Positions 16,958-24,857 of a stretch of 64,000 nt of DNA are shown here, in pieces. Every line of letters begins with the position of its first letter. Position 1 is the first letter of the stretch. Source of the DNA: Pseudomonas sp. G2-4 (GTDB taxonomy: Bacteria; Pseudomonadota; Gammaproteobacteria; Pseudomonadales; Pseudomonadaceae); contig NZ_CP125957.1 in assembly GCF_030064125.1 (NCBI RefSeq), forward strand, positions 4,644,501 through 4,708,500. The letters are read 5' to 3'. The notes under the pieces are model-generated. The model was not told where the DNA came from. It made no database searches and saw nothing but the letters and a program-made list of their open reading frames with translations. The position numbers and the translations under genes were made by a program.

Positions 16958-17590
16958 ATGGGACAACTGTTGAAAATCCTCGGCCGCACTTCCTCTATCA
17001 ACGTCAGAAAAGTCTTGTGGACCTGCCAGGAACTGGAAATCGCCTACGAACGCGAAGACTGGGGCATTGGTTTTTCCTCTACCCATGACCCGGCATTCCT
17101 GGCGCTCAACCCCAACGCCCAGGTGCCGGTGATCATTGATGAAAACGGTGTGCTCTGGGAATCAAATACGATCTGCCGTTATCTGGTGGGCAAGCACGGG
17201 CGCAACGATTTGTTGCCCGCCGAGCCAGCCGCCCGGGCACGTATCGAACAGTGGATGGATTGGCAGGCGACGGAGCTCAACCCGTCATGGGGTTATCCTT
17301 TTTACGCGCTGGTGCGCAAGGATCCGGATTGCCAGGACCCACAGCGAATAGCCGCCGGGATCAAAGGCTGGAACGAGAAGATGGGCCTGCTGGAGCAGCA
17401 GTTGACCCGCACCGGCGCCTACGTGGCCGGCGCGGACTTTTCCCTCGCGGACGTGCTCATCGGCCTGTCCGTACACCGCTGGCGCCAGACGCCCATGGAG
17501 CGTCCCGACTACCCAGCCGTGGCCGCCTACTGCAAACGCCTCGAACAACGGCCGGGGTTTGCCGAGTACGCATCCGCCGCGCACTCATGA
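16958..17590 (+). CDS. Glutathione S-transferase
   Basis: A 210-residue GST. ATG 16958 has AGGGA at a 7-base spacing. The thioredoxin-fold N-terminal domain (MGQLLKILGRTSSINVRKVLWTCQELEIAYERED, NAQVPVIIDENGVLWESNTICRYL) includes the cis-Pro and the ESNTI glutathione-binding motif. The helical C-terminal domain follows (~90-205, FSLADVLIGLSVHRW). It is divergent from dgoK and may share its control region. The substrate is unknown; a second GST of similar type is at 61340-61963. Confidence 0.9.
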   Translation: MGQLLKILGRTSSINVRKVLWTCQELEIAYEREDWGIGFSSTHDPAFLALNPNAQVPVIIDENGVLWESNTICRYLVGKHGRNDLLPAEPAARARIEQWMDWQATELNPSWGYPFYALVRKDPDCQDPQRIAAGIKGWNEKMGLLEQQLTRTGAYVAGADFSLADVLIGLSVHRWRQTPMERPDYPAVAAYCKRLEQRPGFAEYASAAHS

Positions 17591-17595
17591 ACGAC

Positions 17596-18078
17596 TCAGT
17601 TGCCTTGGGCGAAATCCCGTAGCACCTTGCCATCCATTCGGTAGCGCACCCACTCTTCCTGGGGTTGCGCACCGAGGGATTTATAGAACTCGATAGCCGG
17701 TGTGTTCCAGTCCAGCACGCTCCACTCGAAGCGACCGCAATCGTTGTCGCAGGCCACTTTCGCCAGATGGCGCAACAAGGTCTTGCCCGCCCCGCCGCCG
17801 CGCTGTTCAGGCGTGATGTACAGGTCCTCGAGGTACAGGCAGTTGCTGCCCAGCCAAGTGGAATAACTGAAGAAAAATACCGCGAAACCGATCGGCACGC
17901 CGTCACGCAGGCAGATCAACCCGTGGGCGGTCGCGCCCTCGCTGAACAGGCTGCGCTCGATGTCCGCCACACTGGCGATGACTTCGTGGCGGGCCTTTTC
18001 GTAATCGGCCAGCTCAGTGATGAAGGCAAGGATTTGAGGCGCATCGCTGGGTTGCGCAGGACGGATCTCGATCGACAT
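17596..18078 (-). CDS. GNAT-family N-acetyltransferase
   Basis: A 160-residue acetyltransferase of the diamine/amine type. It has the family pattern: RPAQPSDAPQILAFITELADYEK at the start, IGFAVFFFSYSTWLGSNCLYLEDLYITPEQRGGGAGKTLLRHLAKVA in the middle (acetyl-CoA loop Q/RGxGxGK), and a C-terminal IEFYKSLGAQPQEEWVRYRM. This resembles spermidine/spermine or thialysine N-acetyltransferase homologues. It is convergent with the GST gene. Confidence 0.88.
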   Translation of the reverse strand: MSIEIRPAQPSDAPQILAFITELADYEKARHEVIASVADIERSLFSEGATAHGLICLRDGVPIGFAVFFFSYSTWLGSNCLYLEDLYITPEQRGGGAGKTLLRHLAKVACDNDCGRFEWSVLDWNTPAIEFYKSLGAQPQEEWVRYRMDGKVLRDFAQGN

Positions 18079-18255
18079 GAACGGGCCTTGTAGCCAATTG
18101 AAAGCGCCATACTAAGCCGCCAGAGGGCGCTCGTCACACCTCAAGGCAAATTTGAGGGCCGAGCCAACAAGCACCATTCGTCGCCCCCCAGGCACCAACC
18201 CAAATCCAGCGAGGCCCAAGATCAGGCAAGCACTCTAAAAAATGGAGGCGACACC

Positions 18256-18597
18256 ATGATCACTTCAAGGCTGACTGCATTCACATTCGCCACGCTGCTG
18301 TCTTCAATCGCTTTCGCGGCTTCCACCTCCGGCACCGGGCCAACCGACCCGGTGGAGGCGCCCAATTCCCCCGCTACGCAGGGGATGCCCAAGTTGAACA
18401 CCGACGGTACCGGCGGCGGCCTGAACAGTGGCCAGCCACCCGCTACCGGCACCGATCCGCGGGTGCAGGGCAATGACATGGGGCGTCAGGGCGGCTTGAA
18501 TACGCCGGACTCTACAACCCCTGACAATGCCGAGACCGGTGTGGACTCGAAAACCACGACCGGGGGTTCGGGTTCGGAAGGTGGCGCCAGCCAGTAG
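18256..18597 (+). CDS. Small exported Gly/Thr/Pro-rich protein
   Basis: A 113-residue protein with a good ribosome-binding site (GGAGG) and a signal peptide (~1-21, cut after AFAA). The mature part is disordered, low in hydrophobic residues and rich in Gly, Thr, Pro, Asp and Asn (TGGGLNSGQPPATGTDPRV, TTGGSGSEGGASQ). No domain is recognised. It lies 32 bases in front of the Rho-N-like gene in the same direction, probably in one transcript. Function unknown. Confidence 0.65.
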   Translation: MITSRLTAFTFATLLSSIAFAASTSGTGPTDPVEAPNSPATQGMPKLNTDGTGGGLNSGQPPATGTDPRVQGNDMGRQGGLNTPDSTTPDNAETGVDSKTTTGGSGSEGGASQ

Positions 18598-18629
18598 CCT
18601 CTGCTCAGACACTTGAGGAGGAAGATCCC

Positions 18630-19010
18630 ATGCCTCGTGGAAGCAAAGACAAATACTCCGCCGAGCAAAAGCGCAAGGCCGAACACATCGAAGAGAGTTA
18701 TGAGAAGAAAGGCCTGTCCGAGGCCAAGGCCGAGGCACGCGCTTGGGCGACGGTCAACAAACAGTCCGGCGGCGGCGAACGTTCCGGCGGTTCGGGGAAG
18801 GCGAAACCGGCCGTGGAAAAGAAAACCGACCGCAAGGAATCAGCCCGACGCGCCGCCAAGACCCGCGAAGGTCATCCGCGCGCCAGCAAGGCCTCTCATG
18901 AGGCCCAGACGGTGGACAGCCTGATGAAGGAAGCCCGGGCGAAGAATATTTCCGGGCGCTCGAAGATGCGTAAACAAGAGCTGATCGAAGCCCTGCGTAA
19001 GGCGGGATGA
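18630..19010 (+). CDS. Small basic protein with C-terminal Rho-N/SAP-like motif
   Basis: A 126-residue highly charged protein. The start MPRGSKDKYSAEQKRKAEHIEESYEKKGLSEAKAEARAWATVNK resembles a ChaB/KGG-like helical module common in Pseudomonas. A flexible basic linker (~47-90) follows. The C-terminal VDSLMKEARAKNISGRSKMRKQELIEALRKAG is a Rho N-terminal-like helix-extended-loop-helix that binds nucleic acid in relatives. It is often labelled plasmid stabilisation protein without proof. It may bind DNA or RNA under stress. The GGAGGA site sits 7 bases before the ATG. Confidence 0.75.
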   Translation: MPRGSKDKYSAEQKRKAEHIEESYEKKGLSEAKAEARAWATVNKQSGGGERSGGSGKAKPAVEKKTDRKESARRAAKTREGHPRASKASHEAQTVDSLMKEARAKNISGRSKMRKQELIEALRKAG

Positions 19011-19032
19011 TCCTCGGCGTCAGGGAGGACGC

Positions 19033-19128
19033 CATCGCGAGCAAGCTCGCTCCCACAGGGGATCTGCGCTGTGCCGAAGCTCTGGCGCCTGGCACAAAAT
19101 CCTGTGGGAGCGAGCTTGCTCGCGATGG
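19033..19128. repeat. REP pair, type A, in the opposite arrangement
   Basis: Two type A REPs as in other pairs, but with the CCCACAGGGG ends facing inward (tail to tail) rather than outward. It lies between the Rho-N-like gene and araH, which are convergent. Confidence 0.85.
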
Positions 19129-19158
19129 CGGTAGCTCAGTCGCCAGTGATCTCTGTTT

Positions 19159-20127
19159 TCAGCGTTGCTTCAACCGGTCGATCACCACTGCCAGCAGCAG
19201 GATCGAGCCACGGATGACGTACTGGTAGAAGGTGTCAATGTTCTTCAGGTTCATCGCGTTTTCGATGATCGCCAGAATCAACACCCCGGCAATGACGTGG
19301 CGAATCATGCCGATGCCACCGCTCAGCGAAACCCCACCCAGGACACACGCCGAGATCACGGTGAGCTCAAAGCCCTGGCCGATCATCGGTTGGCCCGAGG
19401 TCATGCGCGATGCCAGGATCACACCCGCCAGGGCACCGATCACGCCATGCACGGCGAAGATGATGATCTTGGTGCGATCAACGTTCACCCCCGCCAACAA
19501 CGCCGCTTCCTGGTTGCCACCGATGGCCATGGTATTGCGCCCGTAGGTGGTGTAGTTCAGCAGCCAGCCGAAGAACAGAAAGCACACGATGGTGATCAGG
19601 ATCGGCACCGGCACACCAAACATCTGCCCGTTGCCGAACACGAAGAACGACTCCTGGGACACACCCACCGCTTTGCCGTTGGCAAAGATGTAGGCCAGGC
19701 CGCGGACAATCTGCATGGTCGCCAGTGTGGTAATCAACGCATTGACCCGCAGCTTGGCAATGACGATGCCGTTGATCAAGCCGACGATCAATCCCATCAC
19801 CAGCGCGGCACTGATACCTAGGAATACGCTGTTGGTGTCACGCATTACTACCGCTGCGACCACGCCGGCACAGGCAATCACCGAGCCTACCGACAAGTCG
19901 AAGTGCCCCGACGCCAGGCAATACAACATGGTGCAGGCCGCGATGCCAGTGGTGGAAATCGCCAGGCCCAGGCCGCGCATGTTCAGCGGTGACAGGAAGT
20001 TGTCGATCATCAAGGTGCAGAGCACGAAGATACCGACAGCCGCCAGCAGCATGACCCAGTCGTCCAGGAAACGGCGCAGGTCCAGGGGTTTGCGTGCCGT
20101 TGGCAGTGCATTATTTTGAATGGTCAT
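19159..20127 (-). CDS. araH: Pentose/hexose ABC transporter permease (AraH type)
   Basis: A 322-residue inner-membrane permease with about 9-10 hydrophobic segments, of the AraH/RbsC/MglC family. Characteristic loops are GLGLAISTTGIAACTMLYCLASGHFDLSVGSVIACAGVVAAVV, GLINGIVIAKLRVNALITTLATMQIVRGLAYIFANG and GGVSLSGGIGMIRHVIAGVLIL. It is the last gene of araF-araG-araH on the minus strand, 9 bases after araG. The sugar is L-arabinose by homology to the named family, but D-galactose is equally plausible from the neighbouring dgo genes. Confidence 0.88.
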   Translation of the reverse strand: MTIQNNALPTARKPLDLRRFLDDWVMLLAAVGIFVLCTLMIDNFLSPLNMRGLGLAISTTGIAACTMLYCLASGHFDLSVGSVIACAGVVAAVVMRDTNSVFLGISAALVMGLIVGLINGIVIAKLRVNALITTLATMQIVRGLAYIFANGKAVGVSQESFFVFGNGQMFGVPVPILITIVCFLFFGWLLNYTTYGRNTMAIGGNQEAALLAGVNVDRTKIIIFAVHGVIGALAGVILASRMTSGQPMIGQGFELTVISACVLGGVSLSGGIGMIRHVIAGVLILAIIENAMNLKNIDTFYQYVIRGSILLLAVVIDRLKQR

Positions 20128-20136
20128 GATTACCTC

Positions 20137-21681
20137 TCAGTTCGCCGCGTCGGCAACGCGTTGGCGTGGCAGCGCCAGTTGCAGCAGGTTGGATTCGTTG
20201 GCCTGGTCACGCGGCAATTCGCCACGCATGGTCCCTTCGCAGAGCACCAGGATTCGGTCGGAAATGCCCATCACTTCCATCAGGTCGCTGGACACCACAA
20301 TCACCGCGATACCGTCGGCCGCCAGGTTGTGGATGATCTGGTAGATCTCGGCCTTGGCGCCGATGTCGATGCCGCGGGTGGGCTCATCCAGCAGCAGGAC
20401 CTTCATCGGCATCGACAGCCAGCGACCCAGAATCGCCTTCTGCTGGTTGCCGCCGGACAGGTACATGATTTTCTGCCCCGCCGTCGGGGTCTTCACTTTC
20501 AATGCCTTGATCTGTTTATCGGCGTTGCCCCGCTCCCAATCGCCGCGCAACAGGCAGCCGAGGGCGGAATGAGTCGGACGGGCACTGATGTTGATGTTCT
20601 CGCCCACGCTGCCCAGCGGGATGATGCCTTCCTTCTTGCGATCTTCCGGGCACAGCAGCACGCCAGCCGCGATGGCATCCCGTGGCGAACGCAGCTTCAA
20701 TTCCTTGTCGTGCAGCACCAGGCTTCCCTCGCTCTGGCGCTCCAGGCCACTGAGCAAGCGAAACAGCTCGGTACGACCGGCACCGACCAGCCCGAACAAT
20801 CCAAGGATTTCACCCTTGTGCACCTGGAAACTCACCGGTTCGCGCAAGCCTGGCCCCAGCAGGCCTTTCACCTGCAGCGCCACCTCACCGCGCTCCCGAG
20901 GACGGTAATCATAGATGTCCTGGATATCGCGACCGACCATGCAGGTGACCAACTGGTCGTGGGTCAATTCGCTCATGTCCTCGAAGGTCCGTACGTAGCG
21001 GCCGTCCTTGAACACCGTCACCGCATTACAGATGCGGAACACCTCTTCCATCCGGTGACTGACGTACAGCACCACTTTGCCCTCGTCCCGCAGACGGGCA
21101 ATGATCGCCATCAAGCGGTCGATTTCCCGCGCCGAAAGGCTGCTGGTGGGTTCGTCGAAGGCAATGACATGGGCGCCGCGGGACAAGGCCTTGGCGATTT
21201 CCACCAGTTGACGCTGGCCGAGGGACAGGCGACCGACTTTCTCTAGCGGGTCGATTTCGTCGGCCAGGCCTTTGAGCAGCTTCAACGCCCGCTGGCGCAG
21301 CAGCCCTCGATTGACCAGGCCGAAACGGGCCGGCAAATGCCCAAGGAACAGGTTTTCGGCAACGGTCATTTCCGGCACCAGGTGCAACTCCTGGTGGATC
21401 ACCGCCACGCCGCTGGCAATGCTGTCGGCGGTGGATTTGAAGGCCATCGTCTGCTCGCCGATCTGCAAATCGCCGCTGCTCGGGATGTACGCACCGCCGA
21501 GGATCTTCAACAACGTGGACTTGCCCGCGCCGTTCTCGCCCATCAAGGCATGGACCTGCCCCGGATGAGCCACAAAACTGATATTGGCCAGCGCCTGCAC
21601 GCCGGGAAAGGATTTGCCGATCCCGTTGAACCGCAAGCTGCCACCGATATTGTGTTGCTGTGTCGCTGTTTGCGCTTGCAT
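20137..21681 (-). CDS. araG: Sugar ABC transporter ATP-binding protein (AraG type)
   Basis: A 514-residue ATPase with two ABC domains. The first has Walker A GENGAGKSTLLKILGG, signature LSLGQRQLVEIAKAL and Walker B VIAFDEPTSSLS. The second has the degenerate Walker A GLVGAGRTELFRLLSG, signature LSGGNQQKAILGRWL and VLLLDEPTRGID. The double-ATPase layout is standard for carbohydrate uptake class 2 transporters. ATG 21681 follows a GAGGTGG site; an upstream GTG lies within that site. It lies between araF and araH. Confidence 0.93.
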   Translation of the reverse strand: MQAQTATQQHNIGGSLRFNGIGKSFPGVQALANISFVAHPGQVHALMGENGAGKSTLLKILGGAYIPSSGDLQIGEQTMAFKSTADSIASGVAVIHQELHLVPEMTVAENLFLGHLPARFGLVNRGLLRQRALKLLKGLADEIDPLEKVGRLSLGQRQLVEIAKALSRGAHVIAFDEPTSSLSAREIDRLMAIIARLRDEGKVVLYVSHRMEEVFRICNAVTVFKDGRYVRTFEDMSELTHDQLVTCMVGRDIQDIYDYRPRERGEVALQVKGLLGPGLREPVSFQVHKGEILGLFGLVGAGRTELFRLLSGLERQSEGSLVLHDKELKLRSPRDAIAAGVLLCPEDRKKEGIIPLGSVGENINISARPTHSALGCLLRGDWERGNADKQIKALKVKTPTAGQKIMYLSGGNQQKAILGRWLSMPMKVLLLDEPTRGIDIGAKAEIYQIIHNLAADGIAVIVVSSDLMEVMGISDRILVLCEGTMRGELPRDQANESNLLQLALPRQRVADAAN

Positions 21682-21746
21682 AACCACCTCGAACTCACAG
21701 AGATCAGCGGCCCCGTCGCCAGGGCCGCTTTTGACTCAACCAGCCG

Positions 21747-22751
21747 TCAGTTCCACAGGCCGATTTTTTCCAGCTCTTGCTTGAAGTTCTCCCGAGTGAT
21801 CAGCGTCACCTCGTCCATGGCGGTGTACTTCGGCGGTTCCTTGCCGGTGGTGACCCACTCGAACATCATTTCGGCGGTCTTGTAGCCTTCGATGTGCGGG
21901 CTAGGCAGCATCGAACCGAAGAAACCGCTGTTGGGCTTTTTCAGTTCGCCGATGGCGTCGGTGCCGTTGATGCCGATACCGATCACGTTGGTCGCCGCAA
22001 AACCGGCACTTTCAGTGGCGCGCACACCACCCAGTACCGTGTTGTCATTCATGCCGCCGATGATCAGGTTTTTCGCCGCGCTCGGCAGCTTGACCAAGGC
22101 CGAGTTGGTGGCATCCATGCTGCCGGGTACATCGAGGGTTTTCAGCGCGGTGAAAAGGATGTGATCGTCCGGCATGCCGGCTTTCTTCAGGGCGTCGACC
22201 GAACCGTCGGTGCGTTTCTTGCCAGTGTCCAGTTCGTTGTAGGTGTTGATCACAGCGTAGGTGTCTTTCCAGTCCCAGCCGCGTTTTTTCGCTTCAGCCG
22301 CCATGGCGCCGCCCTGCTTCTGGCCCACTTCAAAGGCAGCCATGCCCAGGTACGGCACGTCTTCCATGAACTTGCCATCGGAACCGACGAAGCGGTCATC
22401 GACGGCGATCACTTTCATGTCGTTGAGTTTGGCCTTGGCCATGATGGCTGGGCCGAGAGACACGTCCGGCGGGCAGATCACAAAGCCCTTGGCGCCGTTG
22501 GCGGCGAGGCTGTCGATGGCCGAGAGGGTCTTCTCGCCGTCGGGCACGGCGATCTTGATCACCTTGAAGCCCCTGTCCTTTCCCGCCTTTTCGGCGAACG
22601 CCCATTCGGTCTGGAACCAGGGTTCCTCGGCCTGCTTGACCAGAAAACCGATTTTCACTTCTTCAGCCGCCAGCAAGCTGCTGCTGAGGCTGACCGCGGT
22701 AACCGCCAGAGCGGCACGGCACAGGGAACGGATCCCACGACGATGATTCAT
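21747..22751 (-). CDS. araF: Sugar ABC transporter periplasmic binding protein (AraF type)
   Basis: A 334-residue binding protein. ATG 22751 is preceded by AAGGAG. An upstream in-frame extension would run through the control region and is rejected. A signal peptide (~1-31, SSSLLAAEE) is followed by the periplasmic binding fold: VKIGFLVKQAEEPWFQTEWAFAEKAGKDRGF, GAKGFVICPPDVSLGPAIMAKAKLNDMKVIAVDDRFV and GGMNDNTVLGGVRATES. This is the L-arabinose/D-galactose/D-fucose binding protein group. It has its own control region and an A-rich Crc-type motif next to the ribosome-binding site. Confidence 0.92.
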   Translation of the reverse strand: MNHRRGIRSLCRAALAVTAVSLSSSLLAAEEVKIGFLVKQAEEPWFQTEWAFAEKAGKDRGFKVIKIAVPDGEKTLSAIDSLAANGAKGFVICPPDVSLGPAIMAKAKLNDMKVIAVDDRFVGSDGKFMEDVPYLGMAAFEVGQKQGGAMAAEAKKRGWDWKDTYAVINTYNELDTGKKRTDGSVDALKKAGMPDDHILFTALKTLDVPGSMDATNSALVKLPSAAKNLIIGGMNDNTVLGGVRATESAGFAATNVIGIGINGTDAIGELKKPNSGFFGSMLPSPHIEGYKTAEMMFEWVTTGKEPPKYTAMDEVTLITRENFKQELEKIGLWN

Positions 22752-22761
22752 AGTTGACTCC

Positions 22762-22769
22762 TTGTTTTT
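22762..22769 (-). promoter_or_regulatory. Crc/Hfq-type A-rich motif beside the araF ribosome-binding site
   Basis: On the transcript AAAAACAA stands directly before AAGGAG of araF, inside a longer A-run. It fits the AANAANAA motif that Hfq and Crc bind in Pseudomonas to repress translation of secondary carbon-source genes. Confidence 0.55.
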
Positions 22770-22869
22770 TTTATTGAAAGCCAAACGACCAGGGTTCTGC
22801 TCCACCGTCGGTGGAAATGCGCAGGCTGGGCGGTCACAGCAAGTTGCTACACAGCATAGGCCTAAATAG

Positions 22870-22882
22870 TCATATCGTATGA
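22870..22882. promoter_or_regulatory. GntR-type operator upstream of araF
   Basis: TCATATCGTATGA, arms TCATA and TATGA 3 bases apart, 119 bases before araF and inside the gap after the SDR stop. Read on the minus strand it lies in AATCATCATACGAT, matching AATCATCATATGAT in front of gntR. Confidence 0.6.
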
Positions 22883-22926
22883 TGATTGGATTACAGGCGA
22901 AGTTTCCGACTGCAACCCAGAAATAT

Positions 22927-23745
22927 TCAGTCGTGGTACATGACCGAACGTCCACCATCGATGGTGATGCATGAGGCATTGATAAAAGGTGCTTCATCGC
23001 TGGCCAGGAACACGGCCGTCATTGCCACTTCGATCGGTTGCCCGATTCGCCGTGGCGGGTGCAGATCCAGCGCACGCTGACGTTCGGCATGGGGATCGGC
23101 AAAGCCGTTCCAGTAGTCGACGTTCAGTTGGGTTTCGATATAACCCGGTGCGATGGCGTTGACGCGTACCCCTTTGGGCGCGTATTCGATGCCCAGGGCG
23201 CGGGTCAGGCCGAGCAGGCCGTGCTTGGCCACCGGGTAAGGGAAACATCCGGGAATGATGTGGGACGAATGGGTCGACGCGATGTTGATAATGCTGCCCA
23301 CGCCCTGCTCGAGCATCTGCGGCAATACCGCCTTGCAGCCGTACCAGGCGCCATCCAGGTCGATGGCGAAGCAACGACGCCAGTCTTCTTCGGTCATTTC
23401 CAGCGGGTCACGGAATACATTGACGCCAGCACAGTTCACCAACACGTCGATGCGACCGTGCAGCTCGATGGCAAGCCGGGCCATCGCGTGCAGGTCCTGC
23501 TGGTTCGACACATCGGCTTTCAGCGCTTGCACATCCGCGCCGCGCTCACGCCACTGGACAGCCACCGTTTCGACCTTTTCGGCCTGAATGTCACTGATCA
23601 CCAGCCGTGCCTGTTGCGAAGCGAACGCGGCGACGATCGCCTCGCCAATACCCTGGGCAGCGCCGGTCAGCAACACCACCTTGTTTTTCAGGCGCTCGCC
23701 CTTCGGTGGCTCGGGCACCGGCTGCAAGACAAGAGGCTCAGCCAT
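22927..23745 (-). CDS. SDR sugar 1-dehydrogenase (galactose/arabinose dehydrogenase type)
   Basis: A 272-residue short-chain dehydrogenase. It has the cofactor motif LTGAAQGIGEA with Asp in VISDIQAEK (NAD preference), NCAG, the Ser in NIASTHSSH and the catalytic Tyr-x-x-x-Lys in YPVAKHG. The C-terminal half (GYIETQLNVDYWNGFADPHAERQRALDLHPPRRIG) is like bacterial galactose, arabinose or fucose 1-dehydrogenases. It most likely oxidises the imported aldose to the 1,4- or 1,5-lactone for the SMP-30 lactonase. The start overlaps the stop of a 43-codon leader ORF. The dgoK-like promoter is in front. Substrate specificity is inferred. Confidence 0.87.
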   Translation of the reverse strand: MAEPLVLQPVPEPPKGERLKNKVVLLTGAAQGIGEAIVAAFASQQARLVISDIQAEKVETVAVQWRERGADVQALKADVSNQQDLHAMARLAIELHGRIDVLVNCAGVNVFRDPLEMTEEDWRRCFAIDLDGAWYGCKAVLPQMLEQGVGSIINIASTHSSHIIPGCFPYPVAKHGLLGLTRALGIEYAPKGVRVNAIAPGYIETQLNVDYWNGFADPHAERQRALDLHPPRRIGQPIEVAMTAVFLASDEAPFINASCITIDGGRSVMYHD

Positions 23746-23869
23746 GGATCAAGATTCCTGTTCGCAGGCACGACGAAAACCGGGCATCCAGGGATGACCG
23801 GTCAAAAGGCGTCGCGGAAAACAGTGAATCGCGTACGCCGCCAGGGCGTACGGGGGAAGATCGTTGCAT
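23738..23869 (-). CDS. Possible 43-codon leader ORF coupled to the SDR gene
   Basis: An open frame begins at ATG 23869 behind AACAGGTGAAG, nearly the same ribosome-binding site as dgoK, and ends with a TGA inside the first three codons of the SDR gene (ATGGCTGA). It is in a different frame from the SDR gene. The predicted 43 residues begin MQRSSPVRPGG and have no known domain. It could be a leader peptide that couples translation to the SDR gene, a relic of dgoK-type translation signals, or chance. No independent coding evidence beyond the start signals. Confidence 0.4.
   Translation of the reverse strand: MQRSSPVRPGGVRDSLFSATPFDRSSLDARFSSCLRTGILIHG
23832..23852. repeat. Perfect hairpin within the SDR leader
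   Basis: CGTACGCC, a 5-base loop, then GGCGTACG. It lies early in the 43-codon ORF. No T-run follows, so attenuation by termination is not indicated. Confidence 0.7.
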
Positions 23870-23882
23870 CACTTCACCTGTT

Positions 23883-23890
23883 TTGTTTTT
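23883..23890 (-). promoter_or_regulatory. Crc/Hfq-type A-rich motif beside the SDR leader start
   Basis: On the transcript AAAAACAA lies 3 bases before the CAGGTG ribosome-binding site of the leader ORF, within an A-rich run. It fits AANAANAA. The same motif is at araF. Confidence 0.55.
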
Positions 23891-23921
23891 TTAGTGTGAG
23901 TGCGTATTGCTGATGGAGCCG

Positions 23922-23951
23922 ACTATAAACCCGACCGCCGAACAATCTCAA
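23922..23951 (-). promoter_or_regulatory. Sigma-70 promoter of the SDR gene
   Basis: TTGAGA, 18-base spacer, TATAGT on the minus strand, identical boxes and spacing to the dgoK promoter. Start of transcription near 23915. Confidence 0.75.
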
Positions 23952-23965
23952 TATATATATTTACA

Positions 23966-23980
23966 TCCCATATTTTGGGA
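23966..23980. promoter_or_regulatory. Operator TCCCA-N5-TGGGA upstream of the SDR promoter
   Basis: TCCCATATTTTGGGA, one base different from the dgoK operator, at the same 45-base distance from GACTATAAAC. It touches the stop codon of the SMP-30 lactonase gene. Confidence 0.7.
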
Positions 23981-23981
23981 T

Positions 23982-24857
23982 TTAACCCGCAAACCGGGTA
24001 CACGCCACACCCGGCACATCAACCCGCATCGACAGCACCGCGCCGTCCAGTGGATGACCCAACGGGCTCGCCGCACTGGTGATGTACAAGGTCTTGAGGT
24101 CTTCGCCACCGAACACACAACTGGTAGGCCGGCTGACGGGCAATTCGATCACCCGGTCGACCTGGCCTTGCGGATTCAATCGCAGCAGGCAGCTGCCATC
24201 CCAGCGCGCGTTCCAGATGTAACCTCGGGCATCCATCGCCGAACCATCCGGGCCGCCACGAGGGTGGGGACCGAACCAGGCCTCGGCCGGCGCCAGATGG
24301 CCTTCAGGGTAGATAAAGTGCCGGTACAACGTGCCATCAAGGCTTTCGCCGAAATACACCGTGGTGCCATCGGGGCTCCACAGCAAGGTGTTCGGGATGC
24401 CCAGCCCGCGTAACAACGGCATGACACGGCCATCGCCCCCGACGCGAAACAGGCCACCGGACCGCCGCTCGACAGGCAAGTCTTCGCCCTCTTCACCGAT
24501 ATTGTTCTGCATGGTGCCGAGCCAGAGCTGGCCCAGGGCATCACAACGGGCTTCGTTGGGACGATTGCCGGGTTGCGGATCGGCCATGCACAGCAGGGAC
24601 AGGCGCGGTTCCAGGCCCGGCGAATCCAGGTCCAGACGGTAGACACCACTGCTCAGCGTCACCAGTGCATCACCACTCTGCGTCGGGATGAAAGCGGACA
24701 CGTGCTCGGGCATCTGCCAGATCTGCACATTGGCGCCGATCAACCGCAGCGCCTGCTTGCCGGCGATATCGACCCAGTACAAGGCCTGGGTCGGCTCATC
24801 CCAGAACGGCCCCTCACCCAATGTCGCCCGATGTTCCGTAACAGCCGTCCACTTCAT
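23982..24857 (-). CDS. SMP-30/gluconolactonase family sugar lactonase
   Basis: A 291-residue beta-propeller lactonase. Metal-ligand motifs are visible: LGEGPFWDEPTQALYWVDI (the first Glu is a metal ligand), RPNEARCDALGQLWLGTM, SPDGTTVYFGESLDG and GGPDGSAMDARGYIWNARWDG (Asp ligand). It should hydrolyse the galactono- or arabinono-lactone made by the SDR enzyme to the aldonate used by DgoD. Its start overlaps the stop of gntR by 4 bases, so the regulator and lactonase are translationally coupled. Confidence 0.9.
   Translation of the reverse strand: MKWTAVTEHRATLGEGPFWDEPTQALYWVDIAGKQALRLIGANVQIWQMPEHVSAFIPTQSGDALVTLSSGVYRLDLDSPGLEPRLSLLCMADPQPGNRPNEARCDALGQLWLGTMQNNIGEEGEDLPVERRSGGLFRVGGDGRVMPLLRGLGIPNTLLWSPDGTTVYFGESLDGTLYRHFIYPEGHLAPAEAWFGPHPRGGPDGSAMDARGYIWNARWDGSCLLRLNPQGQVDRVIELPVSRPTSCVFGGEDLKTLYITSAASPLGHPLDGAVLSMRVDVPGVACTRFAG

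Noticed and set aside
22752..22997. Longer start for araF at 22997
   Set aside because: It would run through the operator region and into the SDR gene, and would bury the signal peptide. ATG 22751 has AAGGAG.
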